Part shown: piece after piece, positions 11,572 to 23,774 of the stretch
How positions within the stretch are numbered: the first letter of the stretch is position 1
How the letters are laid out: each line of letters starts with the position of its first letter
The notes under the pieces: model-generated
The model's input: only the letters and a program-made list of their open reading frames with translations
Told to the model about the DNA's origin: nothing
Databases searched by the model: none
Program-made: the position numbers and the translations under genes
Assembly: GCA_905250125.1 (NCBI GenBank)
Contig: CAJNOL010000255.1
Span: forward strand, 1 to 64,000
Direction of reading: 5' to 3'
Origin: Rotaria sordida
Taxonomy: Eukaryota; Rotifera; Eurotatoria; Philodinida; Philodinidae
DNA: 64,000 nt

Positions 11572-12268
11572 ACTGCATCAGAAATGCTCTTCTAACAGTC
11601 AATTTATCGTGGAAAGTTGAACAAATCGATTCTCATGTTCTCGCAGGCAACGCATTAGACTATCTAGTTGTATTCACTTATCAGCACATCGTAGAGAATA
11701 GTGATTTTCTTTTAAACATTATAAGTTTATAGGGAATTTTCTCTACAAGATGATCATAGGCGAACTGAAAATTAACTTAAATGAAATGAATTACACAGTG
11801 TTCTTTTGTTTTAACATCTAGTAGTAAAGACTGACTCATAGATTCAAACAGATACTGGTCTCAGAACTCCTCAAATCAAAAACAGATTTGGTCACATCAT
11901 TTATCATTCCAAAGAGCATCAAATTCTGAGCAAATTTGCACAATTGATTTAATCCTGAGCTACTTTGTTGAGCAAAAAGTCAGCTCAGTTTTTAGCTGAA
12001 GCTGTTAGTCAGTTTTCACTACTAGATGTTAAAACAAAAGAAAGCTGCGTAATTCATTTTATTTGAGTTAATTTTGAGTTCATTTATGATAAACTTATAG
12101 AGAAAAAACTCTCTATAAATTTCTAATATTTAAATGAACACTATTATTCTCGCCAATGTACTGATGAGTGAATATAAGTAATCCAATATATTGGCCATGA
12201 GAACATGAGAATCGACTTGCACAACTTTTCACGATAAATTAATTTTTAGAATAGCATTTCGGATGTAC
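11572..12268. mobile_element. Fold-back element C nested in element B
   Basis: The left arm from GCATCAGAAATGCTCTTCTAA pairs with the complement of the right end (AGAATAGCATTTCGGATG). Shared words: AATTTATCGTG, CGATTCTCATGTTCTC, TGTTTTAACATCTAGTAGT, ATGAATTAC. Arms are ~270 bp with a ~150 bp centre (about 11850-11995). It splits the right arm of element B, so it probably inserted later. Confidence 0.75.
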
Positions 12269-13269
12269 TTTGTGGTGCTCTTTCTAATGGAAGATTCAAA
12301 ATTGAAATTGACTGAAAATCAGTGGAGAAAAATGCAGTTTTCCAAAAGTTTTGGTACGTCTGAGCAATCACATAAGTTCGCCTCTATCTCAAATAAAAAC
12401 TGCAATAAAATGTAGTCCATCGTGTAGAGCATCATTTTCTCTTCCAAATAATTTATTATGAAAAGCATTTCAGTTTTGATAGTTACATAACGCATTATGA
12501 GACGCAAGTTGTAGTGTATAATTTTAGATGTGAACGAACATCGTTTTTTTAGTAAAGCTACTTTTATGAAAACAAAAGGCCTTGCAAAAAATTTCGAGTT
12601 CATCTTCGAATAGAGCATAACAAAAAGCATGTGTATGGGTAGACAAATTAATTCAAGAATTAAATGAAAAGATGAAAACAGAGTTAGAAAACTAAAAATC
12701 TCTTGTTCTTATAATTTTGACCAATACTGTACATATATATAAATATGTGTACAAGGTATCCCAAAGGCCTCTTCCGAAAAGTTTTTTTTCGTATATTTTT
12801 ACTATTTAATTTAACTTTATCAACTATTTTTTTAAACGATAGACGGATATACCGGGTTTTTATTTACATGAGCAAACTTCAAAAGCATCATTTAAAACTA
12901 TCACTTCTAATCAATGTACCAAAACTTTGCCTTTTTTACATGTAGAAAAGCATTATACAGTGATTTGTTTTAAATTACATCAATTTCATGAATCATTCTT
13001 CTTCTTAAATTGTTCAGGTCTTGAGTGTTCATTTTATAAACATTTGTTTTGATATATTCTGATAAAAAGAAATCCAATAGTATTAAGTCTTAGTGACTAT
13101 AAAGTTCATGAGATCGATTCATCTTTTCTAAACTACTGATTCATCAAACTTATCAGTTAGACAGTAGTAAACTGTCTTGAAGCAATGTGCTAATGCCATA
13201 TGTTGCTGGAAAATTACTATTTTTTAGTAATTCTTTTATTCCTATTGAATCAGGTAAAAGAATCTTTGG

Positions 13270-13510
13270 AGGATGTCAAGGTTATTTTGTTGACTACTCA
13301 GGTCAAAAGTCTGGCATTGGATTCTGTCAGATCTATCTCAATTCGATGAATTCTGATGGCTGAATCCGATTGTCAAAATCCGATCAGATCTTAATTAATT
13401 CCCATAATTTTCGACGTATTCCAATTACCAGATTTCGATGAAACCTGAAAGCCGAATTCTATAGGATTCAGTTATCAGAATCCAGTCGGTTTCATCTGTT
13501 CCCAAAATAT
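13270..13510. repeat. Low-complexity block of AATCCGAT/ATTCTGAT words
   Basis: Words such as GGATTCTG, AATCCGAT and ATCAGAATCC recur many times. A matching block lies at 14660-14890, partly in inverted orientation, so the two may be inner arms of element D. Confidence 0.5.
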
Positions 13511-13734
13511 TAGTCATCCGATATTTTGATAGAAGGAACTGTCGAATATGTCTTAAAATTTTGTGACGATAGTATCTAATTATAGTTATTTTCTCGTGTT
13601 GCAAAATAGAAGTTGCTTGAGCCAATTGAGTCTTTTGAAGAGTTCGTTCTGTGTAAAAATGAATTGAACTAACTGTTTTCTCCTCGAAAAGCAATTATCA
13701 AAATGAACAAACAATTGTTTAACCAAGGGTACTA

Positions 13735-13865
13735 AGATCTCACCCCTCACACCTACTCATAGCGATCGAAGCCACGCCAACTAAACTCTGTGAACGAGCC
13801 TCCTCCTCCACCAGACAGAGTCCGACCATCTAACTAACGGAGAGCCCGGTCATGTTATGCTTCTC
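13735..13865. repeat. GC-rich segment, possible tRNA-derived short element
   Basis: A GC-rich 130-bp patch in AT-rich DNA. On the minus strand it contains TTAGTTAGATGGTC, resembling a Pol III A box, and GGCTTCGATCG, loosely resembling a B box about 85 nt later. It does not fold as a normal tRNA by eye. Confidence 0.25.
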
Positions 13866-14092
13866 CACTATCAAAATTTTGGTTACACCACTAGAACAAA
13901 TTTAAGAAACATAATATTACTGTTATTTTTGTCTAATCATAATCGAAAATTTTCAATATTAATAAAAAAAGATGAATGATTGATAAGAAACGAGCACTGT
14001 CTGAAATGTGAAGTATATTTATTATGTATTTCATTTCATCGAAATCGCGTCACTTTTAGAGATTAATCGGCGATTTAACAAAAAATAAGTTG

Positions 14093-14350
14093 AACAGTAA
14101 GTCTTGCTTTATAAAAAATAAATGTTCCTTTCTTTTGTTTAGATCATTTGCACACATCAATGAACAGTAAGTGTCAATTTGTAATAATAAATATTTTTCT
14201 TTTTTTATTGAGTCATTTGCACACCTCAATGGAAGATAAGGGTTAATTAGCAATAATAAATATTTTTTTTCTTTTATTGAGGTCATTTAAACATTTCAAT
14301 GAAGAGTAAGTATTAGTTTATAATAATATACTTTTTTGTTTTATTTAAAT
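14093..14350. repeat. Tandem repeat, ~65-68 bp unit, about 4 copies
   Basis: Successive units contain CAATGAACAGTAAGTnTTAATTTGTAATAATAAATATTTTT-like sequence then a T-rich run and GTCATTTGCACAC. Copies start near 14093, 14160, 14228 and 14298 and are diverged. The open minus-strand frame here simply reads the repeat. Confidence 0.75.
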
Positions 14351-15320
14351 CTCTCTCTATAACAAAAAGATCAGTATTATTATATTTAAAGAAATTGTAT
14401 TATTTACTGCGCATGGGAAGAAAGAGATCTCACATTTAATCATTTTATAAATTGCAATAAAATGACTGATTCTTGCGCGATTTTGATGACAAGGATGGTA
14501 ATGTTTTTGCACTGTGTCTTGATAACGAGATCTGGGTTTATCTTGTGTTCTGTACTTAATAAAGGAACAATAAGAGTAGATCGTAGATTTTTAATATTGG
14601 CATCCTAAATGTAATGCCATATTATGGATAAAGGAATGATAGGAAAGAGGACAAGTATAGAATGCTGATTTAAATCCGACTTGATCCTGTTGGGTCTCTT
14701 AAGTTTCGTTGCAGGATTCGATAAGATTCTTTTCCATTTAAATGTTCATCGGATTCTGGATCACTGGATTATGAACTCAATTCGATGGATTCCGATCAGA
14801 AGAAGTCGGAAACCGACTATTTTCGACATTATCCGACAAGATTCAATGATCGGATTTCTCCACTTGAGTAGTTGTTGCGCCATGATGGCTAATCGTTGAG
14901 TTATCAAAAAAAGTGATTCACCAATCAGTCTGCTTGATATTACACATGAAACAGTAAGTTTTGCTGAATACGTTGTAACTTCAAAGCAGTATGTGAATCA
15001 TTTTGAGTTCAAATATGGTAGCTGTGTTTATTAAACAGTGCAAAGGGTGGACGTGTGAATAATATCTAAGAAAAGGAAAAGAATAAACAATAATCGTTGC
15101 ATAATATCTTTTTACATATAGAAAAAGGACTAAATTTTCATATCACAATTAGAAGTGATAGGTTGAAGGGTACTTTTGAACTTTGCTCCTACAAATAAAA
15201 ACTCGGTGTATCGGCCTATCGTTCAAAAAAATAGTTCGTAAAGTTAAATCAAATAATGAAGATTCGTCAAAACAATTTTTAAGAAGGGATTTTTAGGACG
15301 CCCTATATATATGAATTCAA

Positions 15321-16069
15321 TTTTACTTATAATGAACTGCAGTTTGTAGAGGTTGATAAAAATTATTGTGACAACATTTGTTGTTAACGTTATATATTTA
15401 TTTTCATTAAACTGAAACAAAATTTTTTGTTGTCATTATATATTTTACTAGATCTTATATATATATATGCATAGATTTAACAAATATATTCAACGTACTA
15501 CTACACCGTAGTCCTCCGAGAAAAATTTTGGAATGGCGGTTTTTCAATACTACTTATATTCGGTTAAAATGATTTAACATTTTTTTTTGCTGATAGACTT
15601 CAGTGCTTATATCTATATTAATGATTTTAGACAACATTGGTTGTGCACTCGAAAGTTCTAGGATTCACTGCATTCATCATCGACCAATTAATGCAGAGAA
15701 TCACTTAATAATGATCTTATATTTTCTCTTGATAATACATCTAGATGACTAATTATGTATTTTAAATTGTACAATTTTACTTTATAAAAAAAATTATGAA
15801 AATAGAATTTTTTGAAAGTTTGCCTGTTTTTCAAATAACTCACTGCGGAGTCATCTCATTATGACATGAAATGAAGAAAAAGAAGAAACGAAAGTATTTA
15901 TCATCATATTCTTGTATAATAGTCAGTGGCGAGCGAATGGTCATACGAGAGCAGAGAGAGAGAGAGAGAGAGATGCCCAAAGATTGAGAAGCTAATATAA
16001 ACTAATTATTATCATTTTAGTTTGTTTCGTGAATTACGAAGTCAATGATCATTTAGATAAAATTTGAAA
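15321..16069. other. 5' flank of the NCS1 permease
   Basis: AT-rich. Contains a (GA)n microsatellite at about 15951-15973, ~95 bp before the start codon, which may fall in the promoter or 5' UTR. No other gene. Confidence 0.5.
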
Positions 16070-18567
16070 ATGTTGAATGATAATCCCACACCAACGATAT
16101 CGTCCATTGTACCTTCAGCTTCCGATGAACATGGAATTGAACTTAATTCCACTCGTACAAATAGCAAGAATGACGGGTTTGACTCCAATACAAATTTCAC
16201 ACGTGGAAAGTGTAGTTCTATTACGAGTTATTTCCACAAGATTGTAAAAAGATTTGCCTGTCTCAATGTAGAAAAACGCGGTATTGAACGTATATCACCA
16301 GAAGATCGAACCGATCCGACAATTATCAACACGGCAATGATATGGGTAAGAAACCTAAAAGGTTTGATCTACAGTTCCCTGAAGATTTTCGATGATTTTT
16401 ATTTAGTTCTATAACTGTGAAGATAAAGCACCTACAATGCTTAGAAAAATCCTTTCAAAACCGGCTGATTTTTTACTATTTGAATGAGTCTATACGAATA
16501 ACTAAGTGCTTTTCGATAAATATCGATATTCTTGATTGTTTTGACTTTATTTTATTCTGATTCTCAGAGAATCTAATGTACGAAAAAAATAGTCACCTAT
16601 AATCACTTTTGATTAGGAGAAAGATGTGTTAGTGAGATCATTTTTGTCGATTTTCAAGTGAAATTTTTATTAAAACAGAATCTATGAAACTGCGTGCCCA
16701 ATTTAAAAAACATCTCAAGTACTTGCCAAAACTATTGAACTTAGGTGTATAATTTAGATTATCATTGTTACTCATTTTTTTGTCTATTAGGTCAGTGCAA
16801 ATTTAATTGTACCGTGTTTTGCTGGTGGTACACTTGGTCCAGCAGTATTCAAATTAAACCTCTACGATTCATTTGCAACAATTATCTTTTTCAATTTACT
16901 TGGTATTATACCGGTAGCAGTAATGGCCTGTTTCGGTCCAGCATCTGGTCTACGTACAATGATCTTTTCTCGCTATAGTTGGGGTTATTATGGTGCTTCA
17001 ATAACATCAACTATCAATGTTATAGCATCAATCGGTTGGGCAGCTCTTAATAGTATCACTGGTGCACAAACATTACGTGTTGTATTTAATGATTCATTGC
17101 CGATGGCTGCTAGTATTATTATTATTGCTATTATAACCATGGTCGTCTCATTTATAGGTTATAAATGGATTCATATGTATGAACGGTATTCATGGATACC
17201 AGTATTTATAGGATATTGTATATTAGCCAAAGTTGGTGCAAAGTATTTTACAAATTCTGGAATGGTAATATCCAAAAACTGTGAGAAAATCTATTCTCTA
17301 ATATATTTGACACTTAAAAAGAAATTTCCTAGTATTTTAAAAGGATAGGAAAATTTTTAGCAAGAGTAAACTGTGCTTTTTATTTTCAAGTCGAAATCAG
17401 TCGTGTGATCATGATCGAAAAAATGTTGGCGAAAACTTGAACTGCTTGCAAACTTTTCATCTTAGTTGAAAACGCGATGTATGTAAAGATGTGTTTGTAC
17501 AGCGAATTTTTACTTTTCTTAAATAATCTGTCAGAAAACTGTGTTGAAAACGTGCAGGATTATTTTAAAAAGACAAAAAAAAAGACGCTTGTTTGTTTTC
17601 ATAACCAACTTTGCATGAAAGTGAGATCATGTTGTTAATTGATGTGAAAAACTTTCAAGTGAATGAATGAAATTCTGTATATTTACATCCTATATAGGTA
17701 TCTCACAATACAACTATATCAAGCAATAGTAATCATCGTCTGAAAATATCTCGTATTCTAAGTTTTGGCGCAACATGTTTTGGTACTTCAGCTAGCTGGT
17801 GCACATGTTCAGCTGATTACAATACATATTTTCCTGAAGATACAAGTCAATTAAAAATCTTTCTTTTTACTTATATTGGTAATCTTTTTTCAATGATTCC
17901 AATACAATTACTTGGTGCAGCTGTCTATACTGGTACATATACAAGTGAGAAATGGAATCGTGAGTATGAAATAAACAATGTTGGTGGATTATTGGGTGCA
18001 AGTCTATCGTCTCTTGGTGGTTTCGGTAAATTTCTACTCATTCTATTTGCATTGTCAACTGTTGCATGTAATATACCAAATATCTATTCTTTATCATTAT
18101 CTGCACAAGTAATTGCACCAATATTTAATCGTATACCGCGTTTTCTATATACAATTATTGGTACTATACTCTATATTCTATTAGCTATTGTTGGTGCAAA
18201 TAAATTTAATGATTCATTAACATCACTGATGAGTGTATCTTCATATTGGTTTGCAATATTTATGGTTATTGTATTTGAAGATCATCTATTATTTCGACAT
18301 TGTTCATTTAAAAATTATAATTTTGAAATCTGGAATAATTATCAACTATTACCAATTAGTTTAGCTGCAATTCTATCTGGAATAGTTGGAATTGTTGGTA
18401 TTATACTTGGAATGTCACAAACTTGGTTTAATGGACCGATTGCAAAAGCTATTGCACGAGATACTGATGCACAGGGTGCAGACGTTGGTTTTCAACTTGG
18501 ATTTATTTTTACAGCAGTTACTTTTCCATTATTTAGACTCATTGAACTATATTTTGTTCAACGATGA
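16070..18567 (+). CDS. NCS1-family purine/cytosine permease (fungal FCY-like)
   Basis: Exons 16070-16345, 16791-17264 and 17698-18567, all joined in phase 0, encode about 539 residues, the usual length for fungal purine-cytosine permeases. The first ATG after an in-frame TTG is chosen. The cytosolic N-terminus carries the family signature VEKRGIERISPEDRTDPTI just before TM1. Further signatures are AGGTLGP, FGPASGLRTMIFSRYSWGYYG and SWCTCSADYNTYFPEDTS (the D-Y-N-x-Y loop). About 12 hydrophobic segments follow. In the family these proteins import cytosine, purines or related bases by proton symport at the plasma membrane. The pattern is fungal rather than animal, so horizontal acquisition is likely; the introns (445 and 433 bp) show it is not contaminant prokaryotic DNA. 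Substrate uncertain. Confidence 0.9.
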
Positions 18568-20763
18568 ATATAAAGAGCGTTGATTTATTGTAGCATTTAT
18601 TGGGTACAGTTTTTTTTTTTGAAAATGTTTTCAGTCCCATGGAATTTTTATTTTAAGTTAAGAACTGAAACATAATGATGCACAACTTAGTTAGAACATA
18701 GTTTAGAATATGAATGAACATTGATTATTAGTGTATAGAATTTTGTAATTGGAACACATGAGAAAAAACTTGTCTTTCATATATACTCTTCTTTCTAGTT
18801 TATATTGGATTTTAAATTGACTTTTCTCTTCTATTTTTTTTTTGTATATTTCAATAAATGACCGTGAAATAACCACAGATAGAAGTTTTAATGATTATCT
18901 TTCTTTTTTGATTTGGCATGATTTCTAAGAAAATATTACCGTTATCAAGTTAATATGACAAAGAGAAAAACGCTTAACGGAATGGATCTTTCATTGTTCT
19001 TCAGGAGAAAATTGCTATGTATTCCTCTAACTTCAAACAAAAATCTACACATTTCTGAAATCTGAATTTGATAAGATTGTTTGCGATTTTTTTTTTCTGG
19101 AACTGAACCAATCTAATTTTTAAAAATGATTTTATTCTTAGAATGAAGCTCAATTCCAAAATAATAATTGAATTAATGAGGAATTGTTTTCTTTCTTTTT
19201 TATACAAGTATTCATAGATGAAGAATGAGACAGAAGTTGAAATAAATAAAAAAATTAATTTACTGTATGAAGTTGAAGTTTGAGTTTAAAAATTGTTCTT
19301 CTATTTCCACAAATTCTTGATTATTAATGGGTATGACAGAATAATTTCTTCCAAAAGATATAGCACGAAATTCTTTACAAAATCATAGGAAAGTGTGGAC
19401 TGAAAACATAGTAAGTAAAAAATTTATTCGATAACTATTATGACAATGAACTACTAACAACTATCAAGCATTAAATTGATTTTTTTCATATTTTTATGTT
19501 CTGACGCTGAAATATGGAAAAGTCTTACTGTCCATTTTGTAGAGCTCAATTTCATAGTCATATTCAATGATTTTCTCAACGAACCAAAGACTGGATGTAA
19601 GTAGATTGTTCTGATACACCTAATACTTTTCCTTTCTCCTATAAGTATGCAATCATAGAACTCATTCGACGCATCTCATCAGCACCTTCAAAATGGTACA
19701 AGTTGTTTTTGACAGCCTTCCGTTCAGTAAACAAAAACGAGATTACTTCAAAATCGACCTTAAATTTGCATGTATTTTCAACTTTTTTTCTCATAAGCAG
19801 ATTTGAATAAAAAAACAAATTGTATTGTTTTGTAGACACTTATACAACAGTGTACTTACGTCTAGTCTCTGCAACAAACGTCGCGAAATCTATCCTTCAT
19901 ATAGGGCATAAAAATTATGTTGTGAATTTATAATTGAGATTCGATAGCAATACAGTGTCACAATAGTTCTATTTTGTTAACAGACGTGTTTTTTTTCTGA
20001 TCTTGCAGACAATTTCAGGTTGCATCTGTTGAAGAAAAGTTCAATCCGAAACGATAAGAAATGGCAGAAATATTGAGAAAATACTGAAAGATTCATTTGT
20101 TCTGCTACTTTCGTTAGAAAAACACTGTTGAAGTTTTTCTCTGTTGTATTATTTTATTACTTTTATATATCGATGATTTCACTTCATAGTCAGTTTTCAT
20201 TCGCGAAACATGACACCATTTGTGCGCATATTTTTTTAAAGGAATGTAAAAGACATGATTGTATTTGAATACAAATATGTATCAGACAAGAAATTTCAAA
20301 TTTTATTGAAAACAAAAACAAAAAATCTTCTTCATAGCCAACACCACAAGCTATACTCTAAATTCATGATGTTCGGTTGATTATTTTAGTAACATAAAAC
20401 AGATCTTATTCTAATCTTTTCTATCTGAATGATATATCTATTTTTATCTTTTTCTTTCATGCATAAATGTCGTACAATAAGTTCCATTCGAGAAATTCAA
20501 CAACAGAAATTTTTATTTTACTGATCGACAGTTACTTACTCCCACATGTTTTTGAATGCGACTGAAAAAAAAATTATATATTCCTAATTGACAACCACGT
20601 CAATAGAATTTCTCTCATTACATAAAGATCCATTTGAAGTGACAATATTCTATCCATCTTATCAAATAAATCGTTAATTATTGTTACCTATGATTAATAA
20701 TTCCTTTTTTTATAATACAAAAATCACAAAAAAAATTAAATTCTTTCAACTAAACCTAAAATA
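18568..20763. other. Intergenic between convergent permease and TMEM19 genes
   Basis: AT-rich with many poly-T runs; AATAAA-type signals occur near 18854. Short frames near 19001-19207 and 19639-19839 carry no domain signal. No strong inverted repeat noticed. Confidence 0.4.
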
Positions 20764-23132
20764 TTAAACCATAATACTTGGTAAAATCCAAATAGCAATA
20801 ATCGATGTAAGAAATGATGATAGAAGATTTACTTGATTATTTGATAATATATTTCGACCAGAGATACGTTCAATCGATGGTCCAGGTAATTGTACTGTAA
20901 CATTACGTTCTCTATCATAACCACTAAATTGTAAAGTTGCACCTAATAGTGAATCAATTGAAGAACCGAGAAGACCAAATAATGTACAATAGAAAAGTAA
21001 TTGAATATTTATCGTCCATGTATTAATCATATAATCTGGCCGGCAAAATATCATATTACCAATAATATAACTAAGACCTATAATAAAACCACCGAATAGA
21101 CTAAATAAACATCCAACCAATGATATAGCACCATTTGTACCAACAGGAACTATTCGAAATGGATTTGTTAATAAACGTGGATTCTTTTGAGCAAGAACAG
21201 AACCAAGTTCTGATGCTATAATAGAAAATTAATTTTAAATAATGAATATTTCAACTGTTTTCAAATAATTTTAAAAAGTCATCATTTTTGTATTCCATAA
21301 AATTTTTGTTTTTAATTTGAGTATATTTTTGTACTTGCTTAGTACTAAACAACTACAAATTTTCATATCGATAGCTTTTACTATCGATGAGAAATTGTAC
21401 CAACACTATAATGCACTATTTTATATAATTTTCTAATTATTTGAGTTGTTAAAATGTAATACAAACATGTTCGGACAATGCGAGACAATACAACTCATGA
21501 ATTGAATTTAGTTGACCATTTTTTTAAATTAAGTAATATAGATATGATCTATAGAAATTCGGCACATGATGTTACACAAGTTGGCATACAGAGAAATGAG
21601 TATGTTACTCATCACTCGAATTGATATCGGTACATTAAGCCCACCCTCAAAAAAAGTCAATGTTTGTCCGAAAGATTGAAATCGAGATATATGTATGTGA
21701 AGATAGCTTGATACCTAATCTTTCATAAACAACATGATTTTTTATTTGGTACTTAGTCTTTTGCCAAAATTTTTGATGATTTTCGTTTTTACCCAATTTC
21801 TGTTTTTTTGATCCTGCAAATCATGATTCTCCATGAGTCTTCATTCTATACACTTAACTTTTTGTTTCAAAGAGTATGTCAAGATGCCGAGCATGATGAA
21901 GTTCCTTTTTTGAATTAAGCAATATTACTATATATAACAAAGCATTTCTATAAATAAATGGCAATTTTTTGAGAGTCCTTCAATACATTGAACTTTTCTT
22001 CACTTAAAAAGTAAGACTTTTAAAAAAAGGACACTATGAAGCCCTACATTCTCACATTTTCCTTCAAACAAAAACAACGTTAAATCTATAGAATGAAATT
22101 ATGAGGGGTGGCATTAAGAACATAGATGATGATTAAGCTATACACGCACACCATGTAAATATTCAAAGTGATTAGCGATAACATTAAACGAATATAAAAA
22201 AGCAAATATAGAATTGCAAGTATAATTCAGACACTTCTAAATTTTTCGAATTGAACCAAAAACTTTTGTTGCATAATTAACCGTAGTTTAGTCTATAGAA
22301 TAAATCTAGGGTGTATCAAAAGTAATATTAAGAGAGTAGGAATACAATAACATTGGATGATATTAATACGGAATAGAACAACATTGACAAATTGATATGC
22401 GTTTTTTTTATTTCGAAAAGTTGCTTTGCTTTAAAAATAGCAACTTAAGTAACTAGAAAATTGATAAAATAGTGCATTGTAATGTTGTTAGAGGTTCTTA
22501 TCTATATTAACAGCTATCGATATGAAACTTTGTAGTTATTTAGTACTAAAAATGTACAATAATCTGACGAAATTATAAAAAAAAACAAAGTTTGCTTCTA
22601 TCGAATACAAAAAACGATGAATTTTTATAATTGTTATAGAATTTTCGAAACAGTTCTTATATATGAAGAATTTAAATTTACCTAATGTATCACCACAGCA
22701 ACAAGCAATTGTAAAAATAAAACCAATTGAATAAATAGACGATTCATGTTTATTATCAATTGGTAGTGAAAGACCAGAATAATTTGTTTTCCAACAATAA
22801 CCTATTGCATAAAGACATGCTATTGAACCATTACATAATACTTGAATATGATCACGTGCAGTTTTTTTATATTTTTTTGTTTGTATTTGATGATCATTTT
22901 CATTAATTTTTGATTGTTTTATATCAAATTTATAACGTGTAACAAATGAACCACTTAAAACAAATGTCATTATAACAAGTAAAAAAACAATATTTGAATA
23001 AGCTATTATTATACTAAGTATAAAACCAGTTAAAGCTCCTGAAAGTGTAAATGAACCACGTCTATATTCAATAATTGTAATAAATAGAACAAGAAACAAT
23101 GAACGAAGAAGTTTAAATAATGATATATTCAT
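20764..23132 (-). CDS. TMEM19: TMEM19 (DUF92 family) multi-pass membrane protein
   Basis: Exon 1 is 23132-22682 and exon 2 is 21215-20764, joined across a codon (G|CA), 300 residues. The join recreates the family core CCCGDTL|ASELGSVLAQ. Other diagnostic elements: GALTGFILS near residue 33, GSFVTRYKFD near 62, HIQVLCNGSIA near 97, and in exon 2 NPRLLTNPFR-I-VPVGTNGAIS then GCLFSLFGGFIIG. Length is slightly shorter than human TMEM19. The family is membrane embedded and related to a prenyl-lipid kinase-like fold (DUF92); the animal protein's role is poorly known. An AG (TATATTGTAG) sits 8 nt upstream of the ATG, suggesting a cis or spliced-leader acceptor. The 1466-bp intron contains fold-back E. 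Confidence 0.88.
21305..22560. mobile_element. Fold-back element E inside the TMEM19 intron
   Basis: 21305-21470 pairs with the complement of 22400-22560: shared TTTTTGTAC, TAGTACTAAA.AACTACAAA, TTTCATATCGATAGC, AATGCACTATTTTAT and TTTTCTA words. The ~900-bp centre has no gene. A relative of the arm occurs at 10225-10330. Confidence 0.75.
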
Positions 23133-23339
23133 ATTTCGGTCTACAATATAAAATAATATGGTTTTGTTTTTATTTGCTTTCTTTTTTTTTTTTCACAAAA
23201 AGAAAACACATAAAAGATGTGCTTTTGTTTTATAGTGTTTCACATTATTGCATGCAAATATAAGTGATTGTCTGTATTCGAAATTTCTAGCTGATGTATC
23301 ATTAAAAAAAAAAAGATAAACTGTATTTTTTTCTTCTTC

Positions 23340-23380
23340 TCCTTCTTTGTGGAAACAAACAAACAAACAAACAAACAAAA
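23340..23380. repeat. (CAAA)n/(AAAC)n microsatellite
   Basis: About five AAAC units in a poly-purine stretch between TMEM19 and RAB5; neighbouring 23480-23510 has an AT microsatellite. Confidence 0.7.
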
Positions 23381-23774
23381 AAATCAGCGGCCAAAATCAT
23401 CACACGCGACAGAAAAAAAAAACTGAATGCAAAGAGGCATAGTTATAAAAAGATCGAATACAATGGATATATGCATACGTGTATATATATATTTATATAT
23501 ATAATATAGAAGTTATGTTTGTTGATTTCTTTCTTTAAATATTCGAAAAAAAAGAAAAAGGGCAGAAGCAAATAAAAAGACAACAAAAAGATTTACAGCA
23601 ATACAAGACAAGAGAAATTAAACAAAAGAAAAGAAGAAAAAAAAAGAAAAAGAAAAAATTAAAGATATATGTTTCAAATTTTTTATTTTTGACAAATTCA
23701 ATTTGATCGTGAAGAGCGTCTTTTTTATTCATAAAGGAATTAGAAAAAAAAACACACGATAAAAGAAAGTCCAT

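Larger units (their letters stand above)
10386..12727. mobile_element. Large fold-back element B with telomere-like apex
   Basis: The outer left arm begins near CCAAAATTATAAGAACAAGA and matches, inverted, the right end at 12310-12727 (TTCTTATAATTTTGACC); both contain the complement pair of GAACTCGAAATTTT and TTTGTTTTCATA. The inner left arm (~10720-11000) matches, inverted, 11080-11370, sharing GAAATTGA, TTAAATGAAA, CTATCGAGTAG and CGTTCT words. The apex near 11005-11050 holds telomere-like blocks. The right arm is interrupted by the assembly gap and by fold-back C. Arms are imperfect, roughly 75-80% by eye. Confidence 0.7.
12735..15320. mobile_element. Long terminal-inverted-repeat element D
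   Basis: 12735-12955 pairs with the complement of 15105-15320. Shared blocks include ATTTAATTTAACTTT, AACTATTTTTTT, AACGATAG and CTATCACTTCTAAT. The left end reads ACAAGGTATCCCAAAGGCC; the complement of the right end reads TATAGGGCGTCCTAAAAATC, which fits a DNA-transposon terminal type with GGGYGTCCYAAA. The ~2.1 kb interior has no recognisable transposase. It starts 8 bp after element B ends. Confidence 0.65.

Noticed and set aside
11405..11602. Minus-strand reading frame across the assembly gap
   Set aside because: More than half of the frame is N; it is an artefact of the 100-N placeholder.
13735..13865. Functional tRNA gene
   Set aside because: Box-like words are too far apart and no cloverleaf could be drawn; kept only as a possible tRNA-derived repeat.
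14056..14286. Minus-strand frame with repeated LLLL..CAND blocks
   Set aside because: It reads the 65-68 bp tandem repeat; the protein repeat merely mirrors the DNA repeat.
14093..14350. CRISPR-like array
   Set aside because: Units are diverged tandem copies without constant repeats alternating with unique spacers, and the genome is eukaryotic.
23193..23774. Short minus-strand frames between TMEM19 and RAB5
   Set aside because: They consist of poly-Phe/Cys from T- and A-rich low-complexity UTR DNA.
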